From positions 123,690,714 through 123,754,713 of the forward strand of contig NC_073691.1 of assembly GCF_029784155.1 (NCBI RefSeq): a DNA stretch of 64,000 bases, given 5' to 3'. Below, piece after piece: positions 21,901 through 34,495 of the stretch. How positions within the stretch are numbered: the stretch's first letter is position 1; every line of letters starts with the position of its first letter. The notes under the pieces are model-generated. The model searched no databases. It was not told the DNA's origin and worked only from the letters and a program-made list of their open reading frames with translations. Both the position numbers and the translations under genes were made by a program. This DNA is from Uranotaenia lowii (lineage: Eukaryota > Arthropoda > Insecta > Diptera > Culicidae).

Positions 21901-24361
21901 ATGGAGAAAAATTCGAGCGTGTCCTCGGAATGCTCTGGAACCCTAATACCGACGAGCTAGGATTTTCTACTCACATGAAAAATGAAGTACATGATCTTTT
22001 GCAATCTGGCAGCAGGCCTACGAAACGACAGGTTTTACGATGTGTGATGTCACTGTTCGACCCCCTGGGCATACTCGCGCCATTTATTATTCACGGAAAG
22101 GTGCTAATTCAAGACCTTTGGCGATCGGGGATCAACTGGGACGATGAGGTTGGAGACCTAATATTTACACGTTGGAACGAGTGGGTTAAGATGATCGATT
22201 TTATCCAAACCGTCCGATTACATCGTTGCTATTTCGCCAATGCCACAAAGCTTACATATAAGAATACTGAACTCCACGTTTTTGTGGACGCATCCGAAGT
22301 TGCGTACTCTTGCGTGGCTTATTTTCGAGTTGAGTACGATGATGGAACGTCTGACGTTACTTTAATTTCGGGTAAAGCTAAGGTGGCTCCTTTAAAACCC
22401 ATGTCTATTCCGAGACTAGAGCTTATTCAGAGCTGTCTCTTAGGAGCCCAACTTTCGAGCTTAATCAAAGAGAAACACGATATTGCAATTTCCCGTACGA
22501 TACTTTGGACCGATTCAAGGACAGCACTCTCCTGGATACATTCGGATCCCCGCAACTACCGTCCATTTGTAGCACATCGAGTCGGCGAGATTTTAGAGCA
22601 GACAACTCCAGCAAACTGGCGGTGGGTGCCTTCCAAGTCAAACCCGGCGGATGAAGCAACTAAATGGGGATGTGGTCCGTATTTCACAAACAATTCAAAC
22701 TGGTTCACTGGGCCAAGCTTCCTTCGGCTATCGGAACGTCACTGGCCAAGTATAGTCGGAAAGGTAAACAGTACTGAAGAAGAACTGCGAGCGTCGGTCT
22801 TTCTTCACATAGAATATCAACCGATAATTTCCTACGAGAGATTCTCTCGTTGGGAACGTCTTCATCGAGCAATTGCCTACGTCTTCAGATTTGCCTATCA
22901 CCGTAAGGTTCCTATCAGTCTATCTAGTCCTTTGCAACAATCAGACTTGTTAGCTGCATCACATTTGATATTTAAACAGGTTCAACTAGAAGTCTACCCA
23001 CAAGAAATGGCTACTTTGGGAAAAGGAAGCGGAGGAGTGCTCGAATCAAGTAGCCCGCTTCGTAAGTATGCACCGTTTCTCGACGAGGAAGGTCTGCTTA
23101 GAGAGAACAGTCGAATCCGAAATTATGAGTCCGTAGAGTTTGGAATGCGCTTTCCTATAATTCTACCTACAAAGCATCGCGTGACATTTCTAGTCGTAGA
23201 CTCTTATCATCGCCGTTATAATCACGCCAATTTTGTAACAGTAGTAAACGAGGTACGCCAACTATATACCATCCCAGGACTTCGCTCATTAGTCAAAAAA
23301 ATATGCCGAGAATGTAGAACGTGCAGATTACGAAATGCTAAACCTGTTTCACCCCCAATGGCACCTCTACCAGTCGCTAGGCTAGCCGATCGTAATCGTC
23401 CGTTCACCTTTACTGGCCTAGATTACTTTGGACCGCTTCTGGTTATTGTGGGCCGTTCCAGAGTAAAAAGATGGATTGCACTTTTTACTTGCCTCACTAC
23501 TCGCGCTGTTCACCTTGAGGTGGTTTACTCATTATCCACCACTTCGTGCATTTTCGCTGTTCGGAGATTCGTTAGCCGGCGAGGCGCTCCTTCTGAGTTC
23601 TACTCAGATAATGGTACGAACTTTGTAGGTGCTTCCAACATACTACAAGACCAAATTCGTCAAGAAATGATGAACACCTTTACCAACTGCTACACGAAGT
23701 GGCACTTCAATCCACCAGGTGCTCCTCATATGGGTGGCGTATGGGAGAGACTTGTGCGATCAGTTAAAACAGCTTTGAATGACGGGTATAGCAAGGGTAA
23801 ATTGGATGACGAAGGGCTTATGACTTTGATTGTGGAGGCCGAGGGCATAGTTAACTCAAGGCCTCTGACCTACCTTCCTTTAGATTCTGCTGAGTACGAG
23901 GCCCTTACTCCAAACCACTTTCTCTTGGGGAGTTCCAACGGGATCAAACAGCCTCCAGTTCCTATTGAGCAACATCGAAATCTGAAAAACACTTGGGCCT
24001 GATCCAACATGAGTTGAACGTATTCTGGGGCCGCTGGGTCAAAGAATATCTTCCAGTTATTCGTCGTCAAACAAAATGGTTTACCCCTACTAAGCCGATG
24101 GAAGTTGGAGACCTAGTCATGGTGGTCGATACTAAGACACGCAACGGTTGGATTCGAGGCAGAGTTCGAGAGACTATACCGGCGCCTGATGGTATCGTTC
24201 GCAGGGTAATCGTAGATACGACTAACGGGCCGCTTAGTCGTGCGGTACACTATCTAGCTCCACTGGACGTCTCGAATGATCGTGTAGTCTCGGCGCCTAC
24301 CGAGATACACCCGGGGGAGGATGTTACCGCACCTGGCAACCCTGAGGCTGCTACCGTCTAA
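18978..24361 (+). pseudogene. gag-pol: BEL/Pao Gag-Pol, broken by a nonsense codon and a frameshift
   Basis: The first open piece (18978-21824) holds the gag-like DUF1759-type region (residues about 160-330 from 19002), a CCHC knuckle CVFCGKTGHRMREC (about 379-392), a second Cys-rich cluster, a DUF1758-type protease with FVDEGSS (about 490) and the RT with YHVDDYF (about 904). A TGA at 21822-21824 stands where the family has a Trp codon. The same frame reopens to 24002 with RNase H (HVFVDASE, later ILWTDSR), the integrase zinc-binding part and the DDE core (GLDYFGP, YSDNGTNF, GVWERL). A single-base loss near 24000 moves the last 120 codons (integrase C-terminus) to another frame, which ends at 24361, 40 nt inside the 3' LTR. 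There is no clear ATG for the first piece, as expected for part of a polyprotein. Confidence 0.9.
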
Positions 24362-24961
24362 TCGATGATGATGATCATCGCAACGTCATCATTAATAATC
24401 CGTGCAAATCAAAACAAATACCGATATACGCAACTTCCGCTGCTTAAGTTTGTAATTCGCTAGGGTCGACAAAGTTTTCTACAATTCAGTCCGTTCATTT
24501 CCTTCTTTGCCGTGCTCAAGTAGAGAAGCCAAGTATCTTAGTATAGATAGTATCTAGTAGTGAATTAGTGCTCAGCACATGTAAGTACCAACATATGAAA
24601 TGTAGAGGATCGGTGCTTATAATCAGGTTTAGTATCCCGTAGATACATTCAGATACGCGTCAAATCGTTAGGCCACAACTAGCAGTTTAACACATCGGTT
24701 TACTTCGAAAGGTAACTTACAAATTCGTAAAATTTGTGTAATGCTTATTAACCTTGTGAAACACTTCATTAAATTAGCACCACGTTAGGAGCACAAAATC
24801 ATCTGAAATAATCGAGGCAAATACTGCAAATCGGCACTAAATAGTAAGTCGAACTGAATTCACTATGTAGAGCAAACAAACCTAACCTAAATTATAATTG
24901 CAGCTTTGAAGCTGATAAATAAATCTGCTACAAATTAGCGTCGAGTTTAATCGCCTCAACA
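24322..24961 (+). repeat. 3' LTR of the BEL/Pao element
   Basis: 640 bp partner of the 5' LTR, preceded by the purine tract GGGGGAGGA and followed by the target duplication AGCTC. Confidence 0.93.
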
Positions 24962-25273
24962 AGCTCGAAACCCGTTCTGGTGCGTAGAAAGAAGCTTGTT
25001 CCGTTCTAGATGATTCACTAACTGTTGATTAATGACTTTTTGCACTATTTTATCAGTCACACTGGAGACACTTATCGGGCGTAAATCAGCGTAAGTTTTC
25101 GGTACAGGTATTTTGGGTACCGCAACAACTCTCGCAATTTTCATTTCGTTGGGTACTCGGGAGCATAGTATGGAGGAGTTAACAAGATCCGTAAATAAAT
25201 CTGTAAAAACACGTGAAAAGGATCTATCTCCATGTATGGCGAATCGAGAAAAACGCGTTTGAAAAAAATACAA
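24962..25273 (-). pseudogene. LINE reverse transcriptase, 5' part, split from 15275-16381
   Basis: The minus frame codes the RT fingers region: SRVPNEMKIARVVAVPK, then DLRPISVSSVTDKIVQKVIN and LSTHQNGFRA. The last residues join directly to NSSTQTALFDVV at 16380 on the far side of the BEL element, giving an unbroken RT core. Upstream of 25273 the frame closes and no endonuclease is seen, so the LINE is 5'-truncated or decayed there. 25274-25894 shows nothing I can name beyond short blocks resembling 15210-15280. Confidence 0.8.
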
Positions 25274-25894
25274 CCTATTTCAAATCGCTAATTAAAAATA
25301 ACTTGAAATTTTTTTTTATGAAAGACAAACGATTTTTAGAAGCATCCTCTATATGTTGGAATAGAGGAATATCAATTTTCATGATAATAAATAACACGCT
25401 ATCGTAGATAGAACCTACTTCACGTAACATTTTGTCTAACATGTTTATACACCCTTTGCTATTTTCTCATTTTTAGCTTAAGTTACAAGCTCGCATTCAT
25501 TTGTAACTATGTTTTTATGTTGAATAAAGAGTTCAATTGATTATTTTGGATTTTTTTGGCGGAGTAGTAGCGAAAAATGGTTTCGGAGTAAGGGGTGTAT
25601 ATCCATGTAATGGCAGTTCTGGTTTAAGAATGTTTATAGATCCTTTACTCAAATTGAGTTTTTAATGTAACGGAATATTATTTTCTCAAAAGGGTTTTAC
25701 CGTTAAGTAGTGCAAGTGTTGGCCTATCGCGAGGTACTGAAAATGGTTTTTGTTTACTTTTGGAGATAGATCCTTTTGACGTGTTGGTACAGAAATGCTT
25801 TTCTTTTTCGTCTTCGGCTTGCTGGCAGGAGCAACAATAATAATAAATGCGTTTCTTTTTCGTCATCGGTCGTTTGAATGCGATTGCTTGACTA

Positions 25895-27037
25895 CACAGC
25901 AAAAAAATCTGAATCCTTAACAACACTGAAATTGAAAACCTCTAATATTACATGACGTAGAACGCGATTTATTAATGTAAATTTACAGATTCAAATAAAG
26001 TTGAATCCTTAACAGCACTGAATTCTAATGACACAAATAATACTTGACACGGAACGCGATTATTTGATGTAAATTTACATCACATATGATGAATTGATTG
26101 AATATTACACGTCTTAAATATTTTACATGCCTTTCAAATTATACACGTCTGTTGAAGTTTACAATCGTGTAATATTCAACTCGCACTGGAAATTCAATCA
26201 TATATGATGCTTCTTTTTCGTTACATCATATGTGATGTAATTTTACAAATTTATTTGGTCACACAAAATTATCAACAGCACTGAAGACAATTTTCTTAAA
26301 ATTACATGACCTGGAATGTTATATGGACATTGAATTTTAATTAAATGGAAATTACTTTACACTGAACGCAATATATCATGTAAAAATATAGCCTGTCAAA
26401 CTGGCACACACAAAAGTAAACAAAGTGTTGCGTCAAGTGTTGCAATTAGTCGAAAGATGCTTTGAAGAAGTTTTCACGTTTGTAAGTTAGTGGATACTGT
26501 TGATTCATCGAATTCATTGCGGCGCTACGGCAGCGGACCCACAGGATGCAACTCTGGGAGCGGCATCCTGTACATAATTGTCCTTCGAAGCTGGCAATCC
26601 GGAAAAGTTGCTGATGAAATATGCAAACATTTTCGGATAAAAATTATTTAGTGTTCCCATGTGTTATAAATTCTAATGCCTTCGAAAATCTTTGTTCTTT
26701 AGACGATAAAAAATAATTGTAGAGTTCATAGAATTGGATGTTTTACAAATAAATGATTTTTATTAAAACCAAATTGATTTTATTTTAGAGATGAAAATCC
26801 GCTATTAAATTGGCTTTGGCATTCCTAAAAGTAACTAAAAAGTAAATCAAAAAAATCCAATAGGAAAATTTTGCCTAAATACAGTGGTTTTAAAATTTAC
26901 ATGACTTTTAAATTACACGTCTTTAAAATTTCACAGGCGTGTAAAATTCAACACACACTGAAAATTCCGTCATATATGATGCTTCTTTTTATTTACATCA
27001 TATGTGATGTAATTTTACAGATTTTTTTCGTTGTGTG
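25895..27037 (+). mobile_element. Element R, copy 1 (R1)
   Basis: The ends are CACAGCAAAAAAATCTG and, inverted, CACACAACGAAAAAAATCTG; TA flanks both sides (25893-25894, 27038-27039). The arms repeat a module with CATCATATGTGATG (an inverted repeat CATCA/TGATG) next to tatatgatgcttctttttc, at about 26085, 26200 and 26965. A GC-richer core (26440-26640) has a donor-like TTT|GTAAGT (26482) and cccacag (26544), a possible 63-bp intron, but no ATG opens the joined frame. No transposase. R2 and R3 are copies. 27038-27555 shows nothing recognisable. Confidence 0.8.
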
Positions 27038-27559
27038 TAGGTTATTATTTTAGCTTCAAATGACTGGGGAATGAATGACTGGCAAATGAAGTGACTGGTC
27101 GTTGAGGAACAGTCAAATGAGTTTGACGGACCAAGAGGCTCAACAGTCAAAGTCATTTGACTAATGACGTTTGTGGTACGCTTAAATAGGTGTTTTTTTC
27201 GCATTCGATTTTTCTTAATGCGCGACGGACTACCGGGACTACTATTCCCAAACATCCTTGATAGAATGGCAATTTCCAGCATCACAGCATTACACACGCA
27301 CATTTGTGAGTTAATATTTAGACGGTTAGAAACAATAACTTGAGTTAACATAAATTTTTATATTATCTTAAAGCTTTTTTTTTATTTTTACTTTGCTTAG
27401 TAGAAACATATCTAGAAATGGTCGCTTAGATTGTTTTATTTTATTAACCATCAATTGACAATAATTCTAAGGTTCATTTTTTTATTTGGTTATATCTCAA
27501 TGGATCACATGTTGATCCCAATGATTCAATGTATACAAAGTTTATATATTATAACCAGT

Positions 27560-28165
27560 CTAGCTCTACTCCACCACAACGTTGAATAATGCCAACCCTG
27601 GCCAAGACAGTGGACCAAGCTGTTGGACGAATAAATAGATTCTGCCAAACCAACCGAAGGAGGTAGCAGCTATCTTCTCAAGGTTCGCAGCCACCAGCAA
27701 GCCGAAAAATTGATTAAAATCAACTAGCTGATCGATGGATCCCCGATAGTAATCTGTATGCACCCAACACTCAACTTCACCCAATGCATCGTGTCGTGCC
27801 GCGAAGATTTTGGCATGAGCGACAAAGAGCTTCAAGAAGGATTAGCAGATCAAGGCTTAAATCGGGTTTATCGTTTTGTAAAAAAGGTTGATTGTAAGGA
27901 TGAGCCTACATATGTACCATGGTTCTGACCGTTAAAGGAACCACAGCTCCAACTCACGTCTATTTTGGATACATCCGAGCACAAACCAGACCCTATTACC
28001 CACGACCTCTGATGTGCTACAAATGTGGCACATCACAATGAAGCTTGTATGCAGTGCGGGGTTGCTGAGTCCCATCCCAAATGTACTAATGATCCATTCT
28101 GCTTGAATTGTGGAGGACCGCATCCATCTACTAGCCGTGCCTGTCCCAAACAGTTACGTTCGTTT
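27560..28165 (+). pseudogene. Decayed LINE ORF1 (Gag-like, zinc knuckles)
   Basis: Plus-strand pieces in two frames read as the insect LINE ORF1 pattern. First comes a frame about 27655-27930 (YLLKVRSHQQAEKLIK, then ...YRFVKKVDCKDEPTYVPWF) with an internal stop. Then come about 27920-28165, with LTVKGTTAPTHVYFGYIRA, CYKCGT and further Cys/His knuckles ending in CLNCGGPHPSTSRACPK. This type of protein binds LINE RNA. Stops and frameshifts show it is dead. It ends 150 bp downstream of the threonine aldolase stop codon, convergent to it. Confidence 0.75.
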
Positions 28166-28308
28166 TCGGAGGAATCAGGAAATGACTTGGACGTTTATAT
28201 TCAAAATAATATATTTTTCATTTATTATTGTGTTTTCTATCCGAAAACTATTGAACGATTAACCAATTATTGTTGGCAATGATTTTTACTGGAAACGGTA
28301 AATCAATT

Positions 28309-31300
28309 TTACTTGATGTTTTTCTCGTACTCTCGAATAACGTATTCAATTTTCTTGATAGCCAGATCAACTTCTTCATCGGTTAAATTAGTGTACACAA
28401 CAATGCGAGCAAACGCCCAATCACGAGCACTAATTTTAACACATATGCCTTTGCCAGATGCATCCACCAAACCATCCTCTATTTCTTTCGCTTCAATGGT
28501 GGATAATCTTTTTCCAAGCTCGCACGACTTTACTTTGTCCGTCAATATCTGTACCATCAGGATGTTGGTATGCAAATTTGCCAAATCAACCGTAAACAGG
28601 GGACTTTTCAGAGTGTAGATGCTTTCAGCAATTCTTTTGGTGCGCTGGTGGTCGATCTTCAGCTTCGGAACGATTTCATCCAAAGCAACGAGTCCTGCGG
28701 CTGCCAGGAACCCAACTTGGCGCATTCCTCCACCGAGAGCCTTCCGCAAACGATGTGCTCTGTAGAATGAAACATGATGGTTTAAAAAAAATAACTTGGT
28801 TGAGTGAAATTCGTTCTTATTGATTAACGATTTTTTACTTTGAATTTTTTTTATATAAATCGCAGCTTTTTTAATGTCATGCTATTTTTTAAGAGAAATG
28901 ATGAACAACCCAAATTTGTTAAATGTAAGCTTCAACAGCTTTAAAACATCAAGTTTCATTGAGATCCTGAAACTGAATATAAGGAGCAAGCAAGCACTCA
29001 ATTCCACTTTATCCCCCCCGACGAATATTACTGAGTAAAGTATATTTTGCATAACAATTTGTGCTCTTTGAGCAAAATTAAGTCAATAAAGATCATTACC
29101 TTACAAGCACAAGCAACTCGTAATTAGACAATCAAGAAGTGTTTAAAGAGAGTTATCAAGTCCATTTAGTGAAGTGTGGTCGAAATAGGTCGAAACAAAT
29201 ATAAATGAATTCACAGGTGATCAACTGGTGATCAATCTCTTTCCAATTTTCCATTTTTAAATATCTTTACAGAGATATTTAAAAAAACTAGCTAGGTTCT
29301 CAAGTGACGAAAATATTATAATTTTTGAGCACCACGAAATAAGCTATTATGATCTTTAAATCACCTTGATCTATAATGTACGCACTGCAACATGATGTAC
29401 ATATTGTTTCTCAATTTTCACCATCAGAAAATTTTTGATTTTTCACTTTAATCAATTTTAAAACGCGTTTTTATTTAAATTTGTTGACCTGCACAGCAAA
29501 AAAATCTGAATCCTTAACAACACTGAAATTGAAAACCTCTGATATTACATGACGTAGAACGCGATTTATTAATGTAAATTTACAGATTCAAATAAAGTTG
29601 AATCCTTAACAGCACTGAATTCTAATGACACAAATATTACTTGACACGGAACGCGATTATTTGATGTAAATTTACATCACATATGATGTAAATAAAAAGA
29701 AGCATCACATATGACGGAATTTTCAGTACGGATTGAATATTACACGTCTTAAATATTTTACATGTCTTTCAAATTATACACGTCTGTTGAAGTTTACAAT
29801 CGTGTAATATTCAACTCGCACTGGAAATTCAATCATATATGATGCTTCTTTTTCGTTACATCATATGTGATGTAATTTTACAAATTTATTTGGTCACACA
29901 AAATTCTCAACAGCACTGAAAGACAATTTTCTTAAAATTACATGACGTGGAATGTTATATGGACATTGAATTTTAATTAATTGGAAATTACTTTATACCG
30001 AACGCAATATATCATGTAAAAATACAGCCTGTCAAAACTGGCACACACAAAAGTAAACAAAGTGTAGCGTCAAGTCGTGCATCAAAGCATTGCAATTAGT
30101 CGAAAGTTGCTTTGAAGAAGTTTACACGTTTGTAAGTTAGTGGATACTGTTGATTCATCGAAATTCTTTGCGGCACTACGGCAGCGGACCCTCAGGATGC
30201 AACTCTGGGAGCGGCATCCTGTACATAATTGTCCTTCGAAGCTGGCAATCCGGAAATGTTGCTGACGAAATATGCAAACATTTTCGGATAAAAATTATTT
30301 AGTGTCCATGTGTTATAGATTCTATAATGCCTTCGAAAATCTTTGTTCTTTAGACGAAAAAAAATAATTGTAGTGTTCATAGAATTGGATTTTTAACAAA
30401 TAAATGATTTTTATTAAAACCAAATTGATTTTATTGTAGAAATGAAAATCCGCTATTAAATTGTCTTTGGCATTCCTAAAAGTAACTAAAAAGTAAACCA
30501 AAAAAATCCAATAGGAAAATTTTGCCTAAATTCAGTGGTTTTAAAATTTACATGACTTTTAAATTACACGTCTTTAAAATTTTACAGGCGTGTAAAATTC
30601 AACACACACTGAAAATTCCGTCATATATGATGCTTCTTTTTATTTACATCATATGTGATGTAATTTTACAGATTTTTTTCGTTGTGTGTGGGGCGAAGAG
30701 GGCACTTTTAATCAGGACAAGATGAGCGTTTTCTGCCGTATAATCTAGCTGCGAATTCAACTCGATGTAGTCAACTGAATTGTAGACCTACAGCTTCACC
30801 AGTTTACATCTGAGGATGGTAAGGTGTCGGAGAGGTAATCAAATGACTAGAGTTCGATCTCTGTTCGAGGTATTTTTTTTTCATTTATCATTCATGATAG
30901 ATTTTTTTGATTGTTACATTATACGGCAAACAAAGCACTAGGAACATAATGTATGGGCGTGTGTGAATTGTTTTTTTTTTCTACAAACAGACCTAGATTA
31001 TTTTGTTATTGGTTTGTTTGATGAATCTACATCTCACCTGACTTAATCGAGTTGAATTTGCTGCTAGATTCCCCGGCAGAAAACACTCAGCGTGCCTCGA
31101 TGAATGGTGATTATACTGCCTCAGGGGGGGGGGGGGGGGGGGGGGGGTTCTCAATATGCCCCTACAGTGTCTGGTTTTCAACGTTTAGCAAATTTTTTTA
31201 AAATGCATTTTTAAACGTTTTTATCTAGTTTTTCAAGTTTCAGCCAACTTGGAAATAGACTAGTTTAGTGTTCGAACACGAAACAATGATGTAATTCACA

Positions 31301-33351
31301 TATTATAGCTGTTTTCTATGGTTAAATATGCATTTTCCTTAAGGTGGCCATTATGCCCTTAACTCCCCTACGTATGAAAATTTATAGTTTTTAATACATT
31401 TGGGATGCCTTAAAGACCATTACGCATGAAAACACCAATTGCAGAAATTTTTTGGTCTGATAAAACTAATTTCAGTTTTTTTTTAATTCAATTATAATTT
31501 TTTTTCTAAAAATAATGATGCTGCATACATTTAAGGGTTAAATAATACAAGCTGAAATCATAAAAATAAATTTTTCGATGAATGTAATTTCAATGTTTAC
31601 ATTCATATTCCAGCACAAGAAAACAAGATTTACAAGGTTTCTTTGATTTGCATTTTGTTGCATTTTAACCCAGACATCTAACTAAATTATAAAAATATTT
31701 ATTAAAGAAAATTGAATGATTGTTCGAAAAATATTTTTACACCGACAGTGTTGGTATAGCATGAGGAACCTAGTAAAAAATTTGTAGGTAATATTATCAA
31801 GCCAATCAGTCATACTGGGTAAAGTTTCTTACGGCATCGGAAAATGTTTAAATTTGTACATTTATTGCTCGATTTTTTAAATTTTATATAAAAAAAAACT
31901 TTTAAAAAACTTGCTTAAGATGCGAGAAATTATGTCATCATCATTTTGTAATCATTGAAAGATAACTTTATTACAATACATTAAATTAAAAATTGATTCA
32001 GTGTGGCGTTATAAAAAAGTTGCATCTAACCCCGCTGTTGCATTACATATGCCCCGTTTGCCGGTAACTTACACATGTGAAGCATCACATGCGACAAAAA
32101 GGAAAAAAATGTGCGTCACGTGACCGGACATTAGGAATTAACACTTTTGATTACATAACAATTACCGCCCATAACTAAACGCTTCAAAAAAACAACAACT
32201 ATTTAAAAAAAAATCAAATGCAAATCTATTTTACAAAAATAAAACTATTGTTTCAAGTCGATTTTAGTTCAAATATGTACTATCTAGTAAACAAAAACCC
32301 TTTATGCACTAGTAGCTCAGGAACGCTAGCTTTGCTAACAGGTGTAGAATTTGATAATTTTTCCGGAAACGAAAAACAAAATATTTTATATCTGGCACAA
32401 TGTTTTTTCAATGAAATGGTAGAACTTTGATGCCAACATAAAATAGACGTCAGATTCCAGTTGAAAAAAAAAATTACATATTAAATGGTGATTTTGGGAG
32501 GTAAATGGTGTCTGGGAGGTGAATGGCTACTTGATGGTATTTCTAAGATACACAACACTTACTCCTTGATGAAATCCTTCGATCCAATCAGCATCGACCC
32601 AACCGGACAGGCCAGACCTTTGCTGAGACAGAAGCAAACAGTGTCGACATCCCGAACGACGCGCGCCACAGGAACGTTCAAATGCGCAGCCGCATTGAAC
32701 ACGCGGGCGCCGTCCATGTGCAGCTTGACTGAGCGTTCCTTACATATTTTTGACAAATCCTCCAACCATTGCAACGGTAAAACTTTGCCGCCACACATGT
32801 TGTGAGTGTTTTCGACCAACACCAGTGTCGTGTTGGGCTCATGAACATCAAAGCCGCGAAACTTGTGAACCAGTTCGTCCAGACAGAATGTACCGTCCGG
32901 TTTATTTTTGATCGTGCTGAGCAGTACCCCCGCAATCTGCGCCGCACCTCCCTGCTCGTAGAGAAACACATGAGCCGCATCTCCAACGATGGCTTCGGTT
33001 CCTCTCCTGCTACAGTGAACCATGACTGGACAATGAAAAGCAAAACAAAAAGATGATAAGATAATACAATCAATTGGTTAGAAAATAAAATTTGAATTTG
33101 GGCTAACCTGCTAGCAAATTTGCCATGGTTCCGGTCGGCACGAACAGCGCAGCTTCCTTTCCAAAAAGCTCAGCCGAACGACGCTCCAGCTCTAAGACCG
33201 TCGGATCCTCACCGTATACGTCATCGCCGACGACGGCTTCATATATCGCCTTACGCATGCTGGCCGTTGGGACGCTTATGGTATCCGAACGGAAATCCAC
33301 AACGCGTTCGTCCGATTGTACTCCATTTGAGGAATTATTAGCGTAGGACAT
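28309..33351 (-). CDS. Low-specificity L-threonine aldolase, three exons
   Basis: Exons on the minus strand are 33351-33108, 33025-32563 and 28759-28309; all introns start GT and end AG and the joined frame is 1158 nt, 385 residues. The enzyme is PLP-dependent and splits threonine or allo-threonine into glycine and acetaldehyde; it is cytosolic in other organisms. Exon 1 carries [12 protein letters not shown] and [11 protein letters not shown], exon 2 [27 protein letters not shown] (D186) and [13 protein letters not shown] with the Schiff-base Lys at 217, and exon 3 [15 protein letters not shown]. Length and motif order match the family fully. Intron 1 is 82 bp; intron 2 is 3.8 kb and holds a G element with R2 inside it. 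No fault is visible, so the gene should be functional. ATG choice: the first in exon 1, preceded by a non-coding stretch. Confidence 0.95.
29492..30688 (+). mobile_element. Element R, copy 2 (R2), nested in GC
   Basis: It matches R1 along its whole length, with the same ends. The flanking duplication is TG (29490-29491 and 30689-30690), not TA. The core again has TTT|GTAAGT (30132) and accctcag (30194), giving a 63-bp candidate intron as in R1. No transposase. Confidence 0.85.
31124..31147 (+). repeat. Homopolymer run of 24 G
   Basis: It is an expansion of the 7-G run seen at the equivalent place in GA (1619-1625) and mixed G runs in GD (55314-55337). It could form a G-quadruplex and is likely length-variable. 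Confidence 0.95.
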
Positions 33352-34493
33352 TTTTTTCAGATCCTCCTATCACTTGTCTAGAAGCAGTTAAGCGCAAATT
33401 CAACACCCAAACGTGACCGGCAACAGTTATCAATCGACTGAGGAGAATCGAGCAATCTTTTCAGGGGCTCCTAATTGATGAGACGGTTTGCGAAAAACAA
33501 TTTGAACGCGTTGGACGGTTAAGTGATACAAATAACATGGAAATACGCATGAGCAATTGTATTTCTCTTATTTCTCTTGATTTGCCGTGAGCCCGGTAAA
33601 CGTTCAAGAGGTATGACAAAAACAATTATCTAAAGAAAACCAATTTGAATTCGTTCATTTGCAGACAATCGTAAAGAAAATGATTGATTGAAAAATCCAC
33701 ATAAAATATTTTAGACCAATTGACAAATGAATTGACTTGACTCATGAACAAGGTAACAAAGTCAAATGCGAAAAACATTTCACTCTGGAGGGCGCTCTCT
33801 CGCAGTTTCTTCTCTTTGAATACTTGTGTGCCTGGTAAGCATTGGCACATCTCAATAGGACAATGTTTTAACTAAAATTTGGAATTGTAAATGCATTTCT
33901 TGGAAACGCAATTGAACAAAAACAATTTTTTTCCCAAAAGATAACGAATCCGTAACTGTTTCTCAAACTCTAACCGGTGTTGATCAAAGCTCATTTATAA
34001 CGATGCTCTCTAATCCTGAGTGGGTACAAATTCAAACATAGTGGGTACAACGCTAGCAACACGTGCAAGCCAAGCAAGCGTTCTCTTCTGTTTAATTTGT
34101 TTCCATATCGCTTGCTGAGGAGAAGAGTAGCCATAGCGCGTGCCAGAACATCTGTGATTTGTGCCTGTGGAAGCGTTTTTTTTTTCGGGAAAGCAAACTG
34201 CCATTCTTGTCTAGCAGGTTAGAATTATCTGGAAATCAATCATTTTCACTGAGCCATGCTTGACTACATTCTTAGGGAAAAAAATCGTAGCAGTAAATTT
34301 TTCCTTCTTCAAGCAAAGCATACAAACAATTATGCGTGACAACGACGTTCCTATATTTCAAACATTCCTGAAAAACAAGCTATGGCAAGTAGGTACGCAG
34401 AATATCAGCAACCGAGCGTCTCGATAGTGATTGCCTTCCTTGATGATTTTCAACCTCCTATAGAATCACAACTGATATGTATCAGTTTTGAGC
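33352..34493. other. Upstream region of the threonine aldolase gene
   Basis: It would hold the 5' UTR and promoter of the aldolase. I see no clear TATA box at a fixed distance and no named motif. Short open frames (33626-33850, 34010-34204, both minus) have no recognisable product. Confidence 0.4.
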
Positions 34494-34495
34494 TA

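Larger units (their letters stand above)
16382..24961 (+). mobile_element. BEL/Pao LTR retrotransposon, full length but disabled
   Basis: Two 640-bp LTRs (16382-17021 and 24322-24961), both TGTTACCGC...CAACA, differ at about five visible sites. AGCTC flanks the element on both sides (16377-16381 and 24962-24966), a 5-bp duplication typical of BEL/Pao. A purine tract GGGGGAGGA (24313-24321) precedes the 3' LTR. The internal order is PHD finger, gag-like domain, zinc knuckles, protease, RT with YHVDDY, RNase H and integrase. One nonsense codon (21822), one frameshift (about 24000) and a 1 kb non-coding insert or intron (about 18012-18977) break the frame. No TGG-type primer binding site is evident right after the 5' LTR. 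Confidence 0.93.
29260..31368 (+). mobile_element. G element GC, 5'-truncated, split by R2, in the aldolase intron
   Basis: 29260-29491 and 30689-31368 match GA from about 960 to its right end (CTCCCC followed by TA at 31369-31370). The first 150 bp of the family are missing. R2 sits where GA reads gttgactaggggc. A run of 24 G at 31124-31147 replaces the 7 G of GA. The rest of the intron (28760-29259 and 31369-32562) is AT-rich and shows nothing I can name. Confidence 0.8.

Noticed and set aside
26440..26640. Micro-gene in element R as a firm call
   Set aside because: Donor and acceptor are present in R1 and R2, but no ATG opens the joined frame, and R3 has a different, unspliced core.
33102..33346. 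Plus-strand frames over aldolase exon 1 and exon 2
   Set aside because: They are shadows of the conserved minus-strand exons.
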